Shown here piece after piece: positions 42,012 to 50,342 of a stretch of DNA of 64,000 nucleotides (position 1 is its first letter; each line of letters begins with the position of its first letter). Below the pieces are notes generated by a model that saw only the letters and a program-made list of their open reading frames with translations, was not told where the DNA came from and did not search any database. Made by a program: the position numbers and the translations under genes. The DNA comes from Salibacterium salarium (GTDB lineage Bacteria > Bacillota > Bacilli > Bacillales > Marinococcaceae), in NCBI RefSeq assembly GCF_030813635.1, contig NZ_JAUSUM010000004.1, positions 204,851 through 268,850 on the forward strand, read 5' to 3'.

Positions 42012-42025
42012 TGAAAACGCATACA
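42012..42025. promoter_or_regulatory. cre (CcpA) site before the PTS operon
   Basis: TGAAAACGCATACA fits the cre consensus TGWAANCGNTNWCA at 13 of 14 positions. It lies just before a -10-like TACAAT (42045-42050), consistent with catabolite repression of the operon. Confidence 0.7.
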
Positions 42026-42074
42026 TAACGGGTTTTATCGGTGTTACAATGAAATTGTGGAAAGGGGGGAATCC

Positions 42075-44129
42075 ATGCAGCTTGATCAGCGGAGCAATGA
42101 TTTATTAAACGAAATCATTAAAAAACCCGGTTTGAAAAGTAAGGACTTAGAAAGCAAATATGTATTGAACCGACGTCAATTGAAATACAGTTTTGACAAA
42201 ATTAATGACTGGTTGAAGACGAAAAACTTACCAAAAATAGAACGGACGAAGCAAGGGTTGTTTATAGTAGATCCGATTGTGTCATCTGCATTGTTGGACG
42301 AACAGCAGGAGTACAGCGATGACAATATTCTCTCAGAAAGGGAAAGAGAGGATCTTCTAATATTTCTTTTGTTAAGTAAGCAGGAAGAGTTCTCTCTTAT
42401 ACATTTCACAAGTACTCTGGATGTCAGTAAAAATACAGTTTTAAGTGATCTTAGAAAAGTACAGGAACGTCTGACTGCTTATCAATTGAAAATTACGTAT
42501 ACGAGACGAGAGGGGTATGAGTTGAGTGGTAAGGAGTTTTCTGTTCGAAAACTTCTGATTAACACTGTCCATCGGATAATGGAACGGGCAAATGGGGTGT
42601 GGCGGATACTTGAAATGGGTGAACTGGATAAGTCAGATATACAAACATTTCACGATAAAATCCAAAACATTGAACAAACATTACAGTTAAAGTTTACTGA
42701 TGAAAAAATAGAAACGATGCCGTATGTTCTATCCCTTTTGTTGCGGCGGATGAAGCAAAGTCGTTTTATCGATCCGTTTTATATTCATTACGAAGAATTA
42801 ATGGATACAAAAGAATGGAAAGCGACGGAAGAAATATTAGAAAATCAGCCGGATGTACCAATGGAGGAGCGTCTCTTTATCACACTTCATTTGCTGACGG
42901 CGAACGTGTATTGGGCAGAAGACTTAACCGAAGAAGCGATACCTGAACTATTAAACACGCTACAAGAAGTCCTTCACCAATTCGAAAAAAGGTCTTGTAT
43001 CTACTTGCACAATAAAGAGCAGCTGCTTCATCGGTTATTGCTACATGTGAAACCCGCTTACTACCGGGTGAAGTATAAATTAACGGAGATGAACGAATGG
43101 CATCATACAGTAAGTGAAGAATTTCAAGAACTTCACCACTTAGTCAAACAATCAACAGGACCTTTAAGGGAATTGATAGGTGAAGTGATTCCTGATAGTG
43201 AAACAGCCTATTTAACAATGCTCATAGGAGGTTGGCTTACTAAACAGGGAGATAGTATTCATCATAAAACAAAAGCATTAGTCGTTTGTCCACACGGTGT
43301 TTCGGTATCTCGTTTATTACTGGGAGAGTTGAAAGAACTTTTCCCTGAACTAGTCTTTCTTGATGCCTTATCGGTACGAGATTTCAGAAAATATGATTTA
43401 GAGTACGATGTAGTGTTTTCACCGGTATTCGTCCACACCGAAGCAAAGTTGTTTATAGTAAGTAAAATATTGAATCCATCAGAAAAGCAACGATTAAGAC
43501 AGCAGGTGATGTCAGAGTTACACGGTTATACCCCGGAACATTTGAGTGTGGATTATATTTTGGAGATTATTCAAAAGCACGTGGATATTTCTCAATCGGA
43601 AGCGTTGGCACAAGAGTTAGATAGGTACTTACACAAAGACGTAAGACCAATAGCTCCAGATCCATCCATTGATCGAAAACCACATTTATATGAAATTGTG
43701 ACACAAGACCGTATGACGCTACTATCTGAAGCGAAGAGTTGGGAAAAAGCCCTTCGCAAAGCATCTGAGCCTCTGTTGTTAGATGATAGTATTACAGAAA
43801 ATTATGTGAATGAAATGCTTACTCAAACGGATCCTTATATTGTGTTAGGCAATAACGTAGCTATACCTCATGCGAATCCAGAGAAAGGTGTAAAAAACCT
43901 TGGTATTAGTTTCTTAAGGTTAAAAGAAAGTATAGATTTTGACACCAATCATGAAGTGCAGTTTATCTTTATCATTGCAGCTCTTGATAAGCATCACCAT
44001 TTACAAGCACTACGGCAAATTATGAAACTATCACAACATCCTGAAGATATAAAAGCAATCGAACAGGCCTCGACAAAACAAGACATTCAAACTGTGCTTC
44101 AACAGTACGCGTACAATGAACCTACATGA
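42075..44129 (+). CDS. PRD-containing transcription regulator with PTS EIIB and EIIA domains
   Basis: 684 residues of the MtlR/LicR type: N-terminal helix-turn-helix domains (about 1-165), two PRD domains (about 185-395) with phosphorylatable His residues, a Gat-type EIIB domain with Cys405 (VVCPHGVSVSRLL) and a C-terminal EIIA domain with His599 (VAIPHANPEKG). Phosphorylation by HPr and by the cognate EIIB tunes its activity, so it should activate this operon when sugar is present. The ATG at 42075 follows AAAGGGGGG. The downstream galactitol-type EIIA gene starts 16 bases past its stop codon. Confidence 0.9.
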   Translation: MQLDQRSNDLLNEIIKKPGLKSKDLESKYVLNRRQLKYSFDKINDWLKTKNLPKIERTKQGLFIVDPIVSSALLDEQQEYSDDNILSEREREDLLIFLLLSKQEEFSLIHFTSTLDVSKNTVLSDLRKVQERLTAYQLKITYTRREGYELSGKEFSVRKLLINTVHRIMERANGVWRILEMGELDKSDIQTFHDKIQNIEQTLQLKFTDEKIETMPYVLSLLLRRMKQSRFIDPFYIHYEELMDTKEWKATEEILENQPDVPMEERLFITLHLLTANVYWAEDLTEEAIPELLNTLQEVLHQFEKRSCIYLHNKEQLLHRLLLHVKPAYYRVKYKLTEMNEWHHTVSEEFQELHHLVKQSTGPLRELIGEVIPDSETAYLTMLIGGWLTKQGDSIHHKTKALVVCPHGVSVSRLLLGELKELFPELVFLDALSVRDFRKYDLEYDVVFSPVFVHTEAKLFIVSKILNPSEKQRLRQQVMSELHGYTPEHLSVDYILEIIQKHVDISQSEALAQELDRYLHKDVRPIAPDPSIDRKPHLYEIVTQDRMTLLSEAKSWEKALRKASEPLLLDDSITENYVNEMLTQTDPYIVLGNNVAIPHANPEKGVKNLGISFLRLKESIDFDTNHEVQFIFIIAALDKHHHLQALRQIMKLSQHPEDIKAIEQASTKQDIQTVLQQYAYNEPT

Positions 44130-44145
44130 AAAAGGAGTGATACTA

Positions 44146-44634
44146 GTGAGTGACTTGTACCTCGATGAAACATTGATACTAGATGATTTGGATGACACTA
44201 CAAATGAAAGCGTGCTGCGTACATTAGCAACCAATCTTTATAAAAGAAAGTTTGTAAAAGAATCTTATATACAGGCTATTATAGATCGTGAAGAACAATA
44301 TGCCACGGGTTTGCCAACGAAAGGCACTTCCGTTGCCATTCCACACACAGACAAAGAACATGTAATACAAAAATCGCTCAGTATAGGAATATTAAAAGAA
44401 CCCGTTGATTTTGGAATAATGGGAGAAGAAAAAGAAACGACTTCGGTTGATATTGTTTTTATGCTTGCGATGGATGACGAACATTCGCAATTGGCCATGT
44501 TGCAGCGCCTTATGAAAATCTTTCAAGACGAAGAACAATTACTATTTTTAAAGAACACTAAAGATAAGAAAAAAATGGTGAGTGTTTTGAAAGACGCATT
44601 AGCATTATCTTATCAAGGAGGTGAAACAACATGA
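44146..44634 (+). CDS. gatA: PTS galactitol-type EIIA component
   Basis: 162 residues of the fructose/mannitol/galactitol EIIA fold. His67 in TSVAIPHTDKEH is the phosphorylation site that takes phosphate from HPr and gives it to EIIB. GTG at 44146 is taken as start because AAAGGAG lies eight bases before it; an ATG at 44116 lies inside the regulator gene and has no ribosome site. The stop overlaps the start of the EIIB gene (ATGA), showing translational coupling. Confidence 0.88.
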   Translation: MSDLYLDETLILDDLDDTTNESVLRTLATNLYKRKFVKESYIQAIIDREEQYATGLPTKGTSVAIPHTDKEHVIQKSLSIGILKEPVDFGIMGEEKETTSVDIVFMLAMDDEHSQLAMLQRLMKIFQDEEQLLFLKNTKDKKKMVSVLKDALALSYQGGETT

Positions 44635-44912
44635 AAAAGCGTGTACTTGTAGCTTGCGGGACAGGGATTGCTACATCGACTGTTGTAAATGAAGCAGTTG
44701 AATCAATGTGTGAAGATAATAACGTCGAGGCGGAAGTTATCCAATGCAAGATTTCAGATATTCCAGCTTATGAAGATTCTGCTCATCTATTGATAACAAC
44801 GACAGTGACAAAAAAAGACTACCCTTTTCCGGTTATCAATGCCCGTTCATTTTTAACAGGGATAGGTACAGAAGAAACAAAAGCAGAGATATTAGAAGCT
44901 TTGAAACAGTAG
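44631..44912 (+). CDS. gatB: PTS galactitol-type EIIB component
   Basis: 93 residues, the usual length of GatB. The phosphorylated Cys9 lies in the P-loop VACGTGIATSTVV, which is diagnostic for the galactitol family. It passes phosphate from EIIA to the sugar bound by EIIC. GGAGGTG stands before the ATG, which overlaps the EIIA stop. Confidence 0.93.
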   Translation: MKKRVLVACGTGIATSTVVNEAVESMCEDNNVEAEVIQCKISDIPAYEDSAHLLITTTVTKKDYPFPVINARSFLTGIGTEETKAEILEALKQ

Positions 44913-44930
44913 CATTAAAGATAAAAAAAT

Positions 44931-44960
44931 CCTCCCGAATCTTGACTAGATTACGGGAGA
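44931..44960 (+). other. Intra-operon RNA hairpin
   Basis: CTCCCGAATC pairs with GATTACGGGAG between the EIIB and EIIC genes. No T run follows, so it is more likely an mRNA-processing or stability structure than a terminator. Confidence 0.4.
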
Positions 44961-45056
44961 ACAACACATCCAATTTCATTATATAGTTTTTATGAATTGA
45001 ATACAAACAGAAAAAGCTTGTTTTTGATAGAAGATGAAATGTAAGGAGGAGAGGTT

Positions 45057-46319
45057 ATGCAAAGTGTTATAGATGGGTTTCAAGCGTTTTTAGATGTAGG
45101 ACCAACTGTTATTTTGCCAATTGCTATTTTCATATTAGGATTGGCTTTCAGACAAAAAGTAGGTAAAGCTTTTCGTTCTGGTTTAACAATTGGTGTCGCA
45201 TTCGTTGGTATTTTTCTTGTCGTAGATTTGCTTGTGGAAAACTTAGGACCTGCTGCTCAAGCAATGGTAGAGAGATTAGGAGTGGAACTAAACGTTATTG
45301 ATATTGGTTGGCCGGCAGCCTCTACTATTTCTTGGGGCACTCCTGTAGCTGCGTTTATTATTCCTTTAGGTTTATTAGTCAACGTGCTTATGCTTATGAC
45401 AAAAACGACGAAAACGATGAACGTGGATATTTGGAACTTTTGGCATTTTTCTTTCATGGGCGGTATTGTTTATGCGATGACTGGCAGTATTATTCAAGGA
45501 TTGATTGCCGCGATTCTATTTGAGATAGCCTGTTTGAAAATTGCTGATTGGACAGCACCTATGTTAGAGCGGGAATTTGATTTACCCGGAGTGTCAGTGG
45601 CAACTGGAAGTACCGTTTCCTATGCACCGATAGGAATTCCGTTAGTATGGCTGGTACAGCGGATTCCGGGAGTGAAAAATTGGAATGCAGATCCTGACAC
45701 GATTCAAAAACGTTTTGGAGTTTTCGGAGAATCGATATTCATCGGATTAGTACTAGGTGTTGCGTTAGGTATATTGGCAGGTTACCCCGTCGGAGAAGTG
45801 GTGAACATCGGTATATCGATGTCAGCGGTTATGGTTCTTATGCCGAGAATGGTGAAAATATTGATGGAAGGTTTAATGCCAATTTCTCAGTCTGCCAGAG
45901 AATTACTTCAAAAACGATTTGGAGCAAAGGACATATATATTGGACTGGATGCAGCGGTTGCAATCGGACACCCAGCTGTGATTGCCACAGCACTTATTTT
46001 AGTACCAATAACAATTGTACTTGCTATTATACTACCTGGTAACAGTGTGCTTCCTTTTGGCGATTTAGCAACTATTCCATTTGTCGTCGCATTTATAGTG
46101 GGAGCGGCTCGTGGTAACATTGTTCACTCTGTACTGGTTGGTACGGTTATGATTGCTTTATCTCTTTATATGGCTACAGATATTGCACAACTTCATACAC
46201 AAATGGCACAGGATGCTCAGTTTGAAATGCCGGAGGATACGAATTTAATTTCAAGTATTGATCAAGGTGGAAACATGATTAACTACGTCATTTATAAATT
46301 TTTTGGACTATTCAATTAA
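45057..46319 (+). CDS. gatC: PTS galactitol-type EIIC permease
   Basis: 420 residues, a membrane protein with about ten helices and the Gat-family features GWPAASTISWGTPVAAFIIP, ATGSTVSYAPIGIPLVWL and LDAAVAIGHPAVIATALILV. It forms the sugar channel and carries the substrate site of the Gat-type phosphotransferase. AAGGAGGAG precedes the ATG. The substrate may be galactitol, or another polyol or pentitol; EIIC of this group is not specific enough by sequence to decide. The GatD-like dehydrogenase downstream favours galactitol. Confidence 0.93.
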   Translation: MQSVIDGFQAFLDVGPTVILPIAIFILGLAFRQKVGKAFRSGLTIGVAFVGIFLVVDLLVENLGPAAQAMVERLGVELNVIDIGWPAASTISWGTPVAAFIIPLGLLVNVLMLMTKTTKTMNVDIWNFWHFSFMGGIVYAMTGSIIQGLIAAILFEIACLKIADWTAPMLEREFDLPGVSVATGSTVSYAPIGIPLVWLVQRIPGVKNWNADPDTIQKRFGVFGESIFIGLVLGVALGILAGYPVGEVVNIGISMSAVMVLMPRMVKILMEGLMPISQSARELLQKRFGAKDIYIGLDAAVAIGHPAVIATALILVPITIVLAIILPGNSVLPFGDLATIPFVVAFIVGAARGNIVHSVLVGTVMIALSLYMATDIAQLHTQMAQDAQFEMPEDTNLISSIDQGGNMINYVIYKFFGLFN

Positions 46320-46347
46320 TAGTGGATTGGTGAAAGGAGGAAACTGA

Positions 46348-47382
46348 ATGAAGGCACTTGTCAAAGAAACAGAAGGGTATGGTCATTTAAATGTCCGAGA
46401 GGTTTTTGAACCTTCTCCGGACGCTGACCAAGTCAAAATCAAAGTAAAATACGCTGGTGTTTGCGGCTCCGATATTCATGCATACGAAGGCCACTATAAG
46501 GTGAAGACCCCTGTTATATTAGGACACGAATTTTCAGGGGAAGTAGTTGAAGTAGGCGAAAATGTAACGCACTGCAAAATAGGCGACCGAGTTACATCCG
46601 AGACGACGTTTTTTATCTGTGGTGTCTGTAAGTACTGTAAATCTGGAGATTATAATTTATGTAACCACCGTATAGGACTAGGATCAAAACAAGATGGTGG
46701 CTACACGAATTATTTAATTGCAAAAAAAGAAAGTGTTCATGTTCTTCCTCGTCATGTTGATTTTAAAGCTGCTTCTCTGGCAGAACCACTTGCTTGTGCT
46801 TTTCACGCGGTAGAAAAAGCGGAAATAAAAAAGGGAGACGTTGTCGTTATACTAGGTCCAGGTCCTATTGGTTTATTAACGGCACAAACGGTAAAGTCAA
46901 AAGGAGCTACTGTTATTATTACGGGATTATCCAATGATACCATTCGATTAGAGAAGGCGAGAGAATTAGGTATAGATAAAGTGATCAATATAGAAGAAAA
47001 AGATGTAAAAGATGTTGTCAATTACTACACTGATAGTTATGGTGCGGACGTCGTATTTGAATGCACAGGAGCGGTACCTGCGGCAAACATGGGAATTGAT
47101 TTGCTAGTGAAAAAAGGTCAATACGTACAAGTAGGCATATTCCCGAAGAGTACGATTGAATTAAATGTAAGTAATATTATTCAAAAGGAGATCCAATTTA
47201 CAGGCAGCCGCAGTCAAAAATCAAGTGATTGGGAACCAAGTCTGTCATTGATGAATCAAGGAGAGGTTGATGCTAAAGCACTTATTACTCACCAATTTGA
47301 CATAACACAATGGAACGAAGCTTATGATGCGATAAAAAGCGGGGAAGCAATTAAAGTTTCATTAACTCCTATAGAAGAGTAA
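46348..47382 (+). CDS. Zinc-dependent alcohol/polyol dehydrogenase (sorbitol dehydrogenase-like)
   Basis: 344 residues of the medium-chain zinc dehydrogenase family. Catalytic zinc: Cys in GVCGSDIHAYEGHY and HE in ILGHEFSGEVV. The four-Cys structural zinc loop is FICGVCKYCKSGDYNLC. The Rossmann motif is VILGPGPIGLLTAQ. It is nearest to the sorbitol/L-iditol and threonine dehydrogenase branch. As the first of two such genes in a polyol PTS operon, it probably oxidises a polyol or polyol phosphate with NAD. AAAGGAGG precedes the ATG. Confidence 0.88.
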   Translation: MKALVKETEGYGHLNVREVFEPSPDADQVKIKVKYAGVCGSDIHAYEGHYKVKTPVILGHEFSGEVVEVGENVTHCKIGDRVTSETTFFICGVCKYCKSGDYNLCNHRIGLGSKQDGGYTNYLIAKKESVHVLPRHVDFKAASLAEPLACAFHAVEKAEIKKGDVVVILGPGPIGLLTAQTVKSKGATVIITGLSNDTIRLEKARELGIDKVINIEEKDVKDVVNYYTDSYGADVVFECTGAVPAANMGIDLLVKKGQYVQVGIFPKSTIELNVSNIIQKEIQFTGSRSQKSSDWEPSLSLMNQGEVDAKALITHQFDITQWNEAYDAIKSGEAIKVSLTPIEE

Positions 47383-47409
47383 TGGATTTATCTGAAAGAG
47401 GTGAAAAGA

Positions 47410-47586
47410 ATGGTAGAAACAATGGTAGAGATTATGCTGGGTCCTTATTTAACTCCTGTGAGTGACTGGTATATAGAAAATCAGCTGATAATTAATAGTA
47501 TCGTTGTTTTCGGTGCCATCGTTAGTATATTTAAGCGGAACAATGACAATAAGGATAACAAGAGAACAGGAGAGCACTCCTCATGA
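47410..47586 (+). CDS. 58-aa membrane protein inside the PTS operon
   Basis: The short product starts MVETMVEIMLGPYLTPVSDW and has one membrane helix (about 25-42, LIINSIVVFGAIVSIF) with a charged C-terminal tail (KRNNDNKDNKRTGEHSS). The ATG at 47410 has AAAGAGGTG upstream; its TGA overlaps the ATG of the next gene, so it is translated as part of the operon. No family is recognised. Its position between two dehydrogenases suggests a small accessory to the transporter or enzymes. Confidence 0.7.
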   Translation: MVETMVEIMLGPYLTPVSDWYIENQLIINSIVVFGAIVSIFKRNNDNKDNKRTGEHSS

Positions 47587-48638
47587 CGATACAGGCACTT
47601 AAGTTATATGGGAGAAAGGATCTTCGCTTTGAAAAGGCAGAAGAAGTAGAAGTCACAGAATCAGATGATGTTGTTATCAAGGTAAAAGCTGCCGGCATTT
47701 GTGGTTCAGATTTGTCTCGTTTTGCAAAGCTCGGACCTTATGTAAAAGGAATGACATTAGGACATGAATTTTCAGGGGTTGTTGAAAAAGTCGGAAAAGC
47801 AGTAACTCATGTGAATCCGGGAGATAGAGTAGCGGGGTGTCCCGCTTTTCCGTGCAAAAGTTGTCATGAGTGTGAAAAAGGAAATCCTGCTCGTTGTGAA
47901 AAACTTACGGTTCTCGGAGCGTTTCAGGCTGGTGCTTTTGCTGATAAAACAAAACTTCCCGCTGCAAACGTTCTTCCGATACCCGATGAAGTAGATGATG
48001 ATACAGCAGCAATGATAGAGCCTTCCGCTGTTGTAGCGCATGCTTATTACAGAACCTCCATGCAGCCTGGAGATACAGTGGCCGTAATAGGTTGTGGAAA
48101 CATTGGATTACTAGCAATACAGTGGGCCAAGACGTTTGGTGCTTCCACTGTCTATGCGATAGATATTGATTCAAATAAACTGACAATAGCGGAAAGAGTA
48201 GGGGCTGATGTAACGATACAACCAAAAGAAAAACCAGCGTATGAAATCATTCAAGAGTTGGGAGGAGATGGAGTAGATGTAGCGGTTGAATCAGCTGGAT
48301 CAGTGGCCGCATCTGCCGAGGTACTTGCTCTTCCTAAAAAGGGCGGAGAAGTTGTGTTTATGGGTATTCCGTACAGTGATGTTTCGATTGAACGGTTTTA
48401 TTTTGAAAAAATAGTAAGAAATGAACTGCGAATTTTAGGAGGTTGGAATGCCGTATCATCCCCTTTTCCAGGAAGAGAATGGCATACCTCCATAGAAGCG
48501 ATGCGCAGCGGGTGTATTCAAACAAACCCTATTATTACCCACCGTTTGCCATTAGAAGAAGGCCCTGCTGTATTTGATCGTATTCTTAACCAGAATGAAT
48601 TCTTCAGCAAGGTTTTGCTTTATCCAACGACATCGTGA
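47583..48638 (+). CDS. gatD: Galactitol-1-phosphate 5-dehydrogenase-like enzyme
   Basis: 351 residues, zinc medium-chain dehydrogenase. The stretches AGICGSDLSRF, MTLGHEFSGVVEKVG and especially GGWNAVSSPFPGREWHTSIE resemble E. coli GatD (GSWMNYSSPWPGQEW in the same place). The structural-zinc cysteines are in CKSCHECEKGNPARC, and the Rossmann motif is VIGCGNIGLLAIQWA. It would oxidise the galactitol 1-phosphate made by the PTS to tagatose 6-phosphate. No tagatose-phosphate kinase or aldolase genes follow, so later steps must be encoded elsewhere. Confidence 0.88.
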   Translation: MTIQALKLYGRKDLRFEKAEEVEVTESDDVVIKVKAAGICGSDLSRFAKLGPYVKGMTLGHEFSGVVEKVGKAVTHVNPGDRVAGCPAFPCKSCHECEKGNPARCEKLTVLGAFQAGAFADKTKLPAANVLPIPDEVDDDTAAMIEPSAVVAHAYYRTSMQPGDTVAVIGCGNIGLLAIQWAKTFGASTVYAIDIDSNKLTIAERVGADVTIQPKEKPAYEIIQELGGDGVDVAVESAGSVAASAEVLALPKKGGEVVFMGIPYSDVSIERFYFEKIVRNELRILGGWNAVSSPFPGREWHTSIEAMRSGCIQTNPIITHRLPLEEGPAVFDRILNQNEFFSKVLLYPTTS

Positions 48639-48679
48639 TGAGGACTTTACATGATTCAAATAAAAATCTAACACCTATG

Positions 48680-48724
48680 TACGGGTCAAATCTCTTATAA
48701 AAAGGTCTGACCCGTATCTTTTGT
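48680..48724 (+). terminator. Intrinsic terminator of the PTS operon
   Basis: TACGGGTCA pairs with TGACCCGTA around a 19-base loop, then TCTTTT. Confidence 0.75.
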
Positions 48725-48788
48725 GTTATAATATAAGAATATTTGCGTTGTATATTCAGATTTTTCAAATAATAAAGGTGGAGAGAGA

Positions 48789-49961
48789 ATGAAATATGGC
48801 TTTGCTAAACGTGTGAATCATATGAAGTCCTCGGCAGTTCGAGACATTTTAAAAGTAGTAAACCAGGGAAATGTTATTTCCTTTGCCGGCGGGCTGCCCG
48901 ATGAAAAGTTATTTCCAGTCCAAGAAGTACGGCGTGCGTTTGATAAGGCGCTGTCCGCAGAACCTAAAGTTTTACAATACGGGGAAACCGAGGGGGTTCC
49001 CGGACTTCGTGAAAAATTGAGCGAACGAATGGAGGCAAAGGGTATTTCCCGCCACCCAGAAAACATTTTGGTTACTTCTGGTTCGCAGCAGGCAATAGAT
49101 TTATTTGCCCGTGTCATGTTTAACCCAGGAGACATTATATTAACGGAAAATCCTACTTATTTAGCGGCACTCCAGGTGTTTCAATCGTATGAAGTGAATA
49201 TCGTTCCCGTAGATTCTGACGAGGAAGGAATGACCCAAGTCGATTTAGAAAAAAAGATTCAACAATTAAAACCCAAATGTATTTATATCGTTCCTACCTA
49301 TTCGAATCCTGAAGGGAAAATGTGGTCATTAGAACGACGAAAACAGCTGTTAAGGTTGGCTGAGAAGTATCATACGATTGTATTTGAAGATGATCCATAT
49401 GGGGATATTCAGTTTGACGAATCAGAAAATGTCCCGCCGCTTGCCGCAATGGATGATAATAAATATGTTGTGTATACGAGTACTTTTTCAAAAACGGTAG
49501 TACCAGCAATGCGAACAGGGTGGATTACCGGTCCATATCAAATTATCCGCATGATGGCACAAGCAAAACAGGCTACAGATCTCCATACCAATTCATTATC
49601 ACAGCACGCTCTTATCGCGCTAATGGAGGAATTTGATCTTGATGAGCATATTCGTACGCTGCGCCATGCGTATAAAGAAAGAATGCTAGTTATGAAAGAT
49701 ATTTTTGATAAAGCCGATGATCTTAAAATCCAGTATACTGAACCAAAAGGTGGTATGTTTTTCTGGGTGTCCATGCCCGAAGAAGTAAATACAACCGCTT
49801 TGTTGAATGAAGCTGTATCGAATGGTGTGGCGTTTGTCCCTGGTACACCGTTTTATGTGAATCAACCAGCTCAGCACACGATGCGCTTAAATTTCACAAA
49901 CGCCGAGCCGGATATGATTGAAGAAGGAATGAAACGTCTCATTGACGTCATGAAAAAATAA
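48789..49961 (+). CDS. PLP-dependent class I/II aminotransferase (LysN-like)
   Basis: 390 residues, fold type I. VTSGSQQAIDLFARV binds the cofactor phosphate, PTYSNPEGKMWS and EDDPYGDIQF hold the ring, and the Schiff-base Lys lies in YTSTFSKTVVPAMRTGW. The set ISFAGGLPDEKLFP and QYGETEGVPGLRE is that of the 2-aminoadipate/branched multi-substrate aminotransferases related to MocR domains. The exact amino donor is unknown. GGTGGAGAG precedes the ATG. The gene stands alone with a repeat element behind it. Confidence 0.87.
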   Translation: MKYGFAKRVNHMKSSAVRDILKVVNQGNVISFAGGLPDEKLFPVQEVRRAFDKALSAEPKVLQYGETEGVPGLREKLSERMEAKGISRHPENILVTSGSQQAIDLFARVMFNPGDIILTENPTYLAALQVFQSYEVNIVPVDSDEEGMTQVDLEKKIQQLKPKCIYIVPTYSNPEGKMWSLERRKQLLRLAEKYHTIVFEDDPYGDIQFDESENVPPLAAMDDNKYVVYTSTFSKTVVPAMRTGWITGPYQIIRMMAQAKQATDLHTNSLSQHALIALMEEFDLDEHIRTLRHAYKERMLVMKDIFDKADDLKIQYTEPKGGMFFWVSMPEEVNTTALLNEAVSNGVAFVPGTPFYVNQPAQHTMRLNFTNAEPDMIEEGMKRLIDVMKK

Positions 49962-49974
49962 GAGAGGCTTGGGG

Positions 49975-50165
49975 CAGTGGATGGTGGTTTGCGCTGGCAG
50001 AAACGAAGAGGAGAGAAGCTGCGCGGACATTTAATCCGTTAATTGCCTAAAACCTTGCGATTTGTCAAATGAAACCGCCAATAGAGGAACAGATGTCCGT
50101 GCCCCTCCATTGTTCCTTTTTTAATCAAGATAACGGAATAAATATCCGTCCACTATCCAAGGGTG
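49975..50165. repeat. Intergenic palindromic repeat
   Basis: CGGACATTTAATCCGTTA (50024-50041) and TAACGGAATAAATATCCG (50131-50148) are inverted copies matching at 16 of 18 bases, about 90 bases apart. The left part recurs at 12334-12365 (29 of 32 bases). The rest of 49962-50342 holds no gene; the end of this stretch must contain the glycogen operon promoter. Confidence 0.7.
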
Positions 50166-50342
50166 CTTGCGATTTTCTTATCATGAACTAAAACTCAAAC
50201 GAATCCTGTAGAAACAGCGGAACTAATAGTGACAAAACTTATCAGAATATTACAAAAAGTATTATTGTAAAAATATTGTAGTGATTCTATGATAGATATA
50301 TGGTCAATAAAATGATCTTTTTTAATATAGAGGAGTGTTTCA

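Noticed and set aside
41800-42108. 102-codon rightward frame before the PTS regulator
   Set aside because: It covers repeat remnants and the cre/promoter region and overlaps the true start of the regulator.
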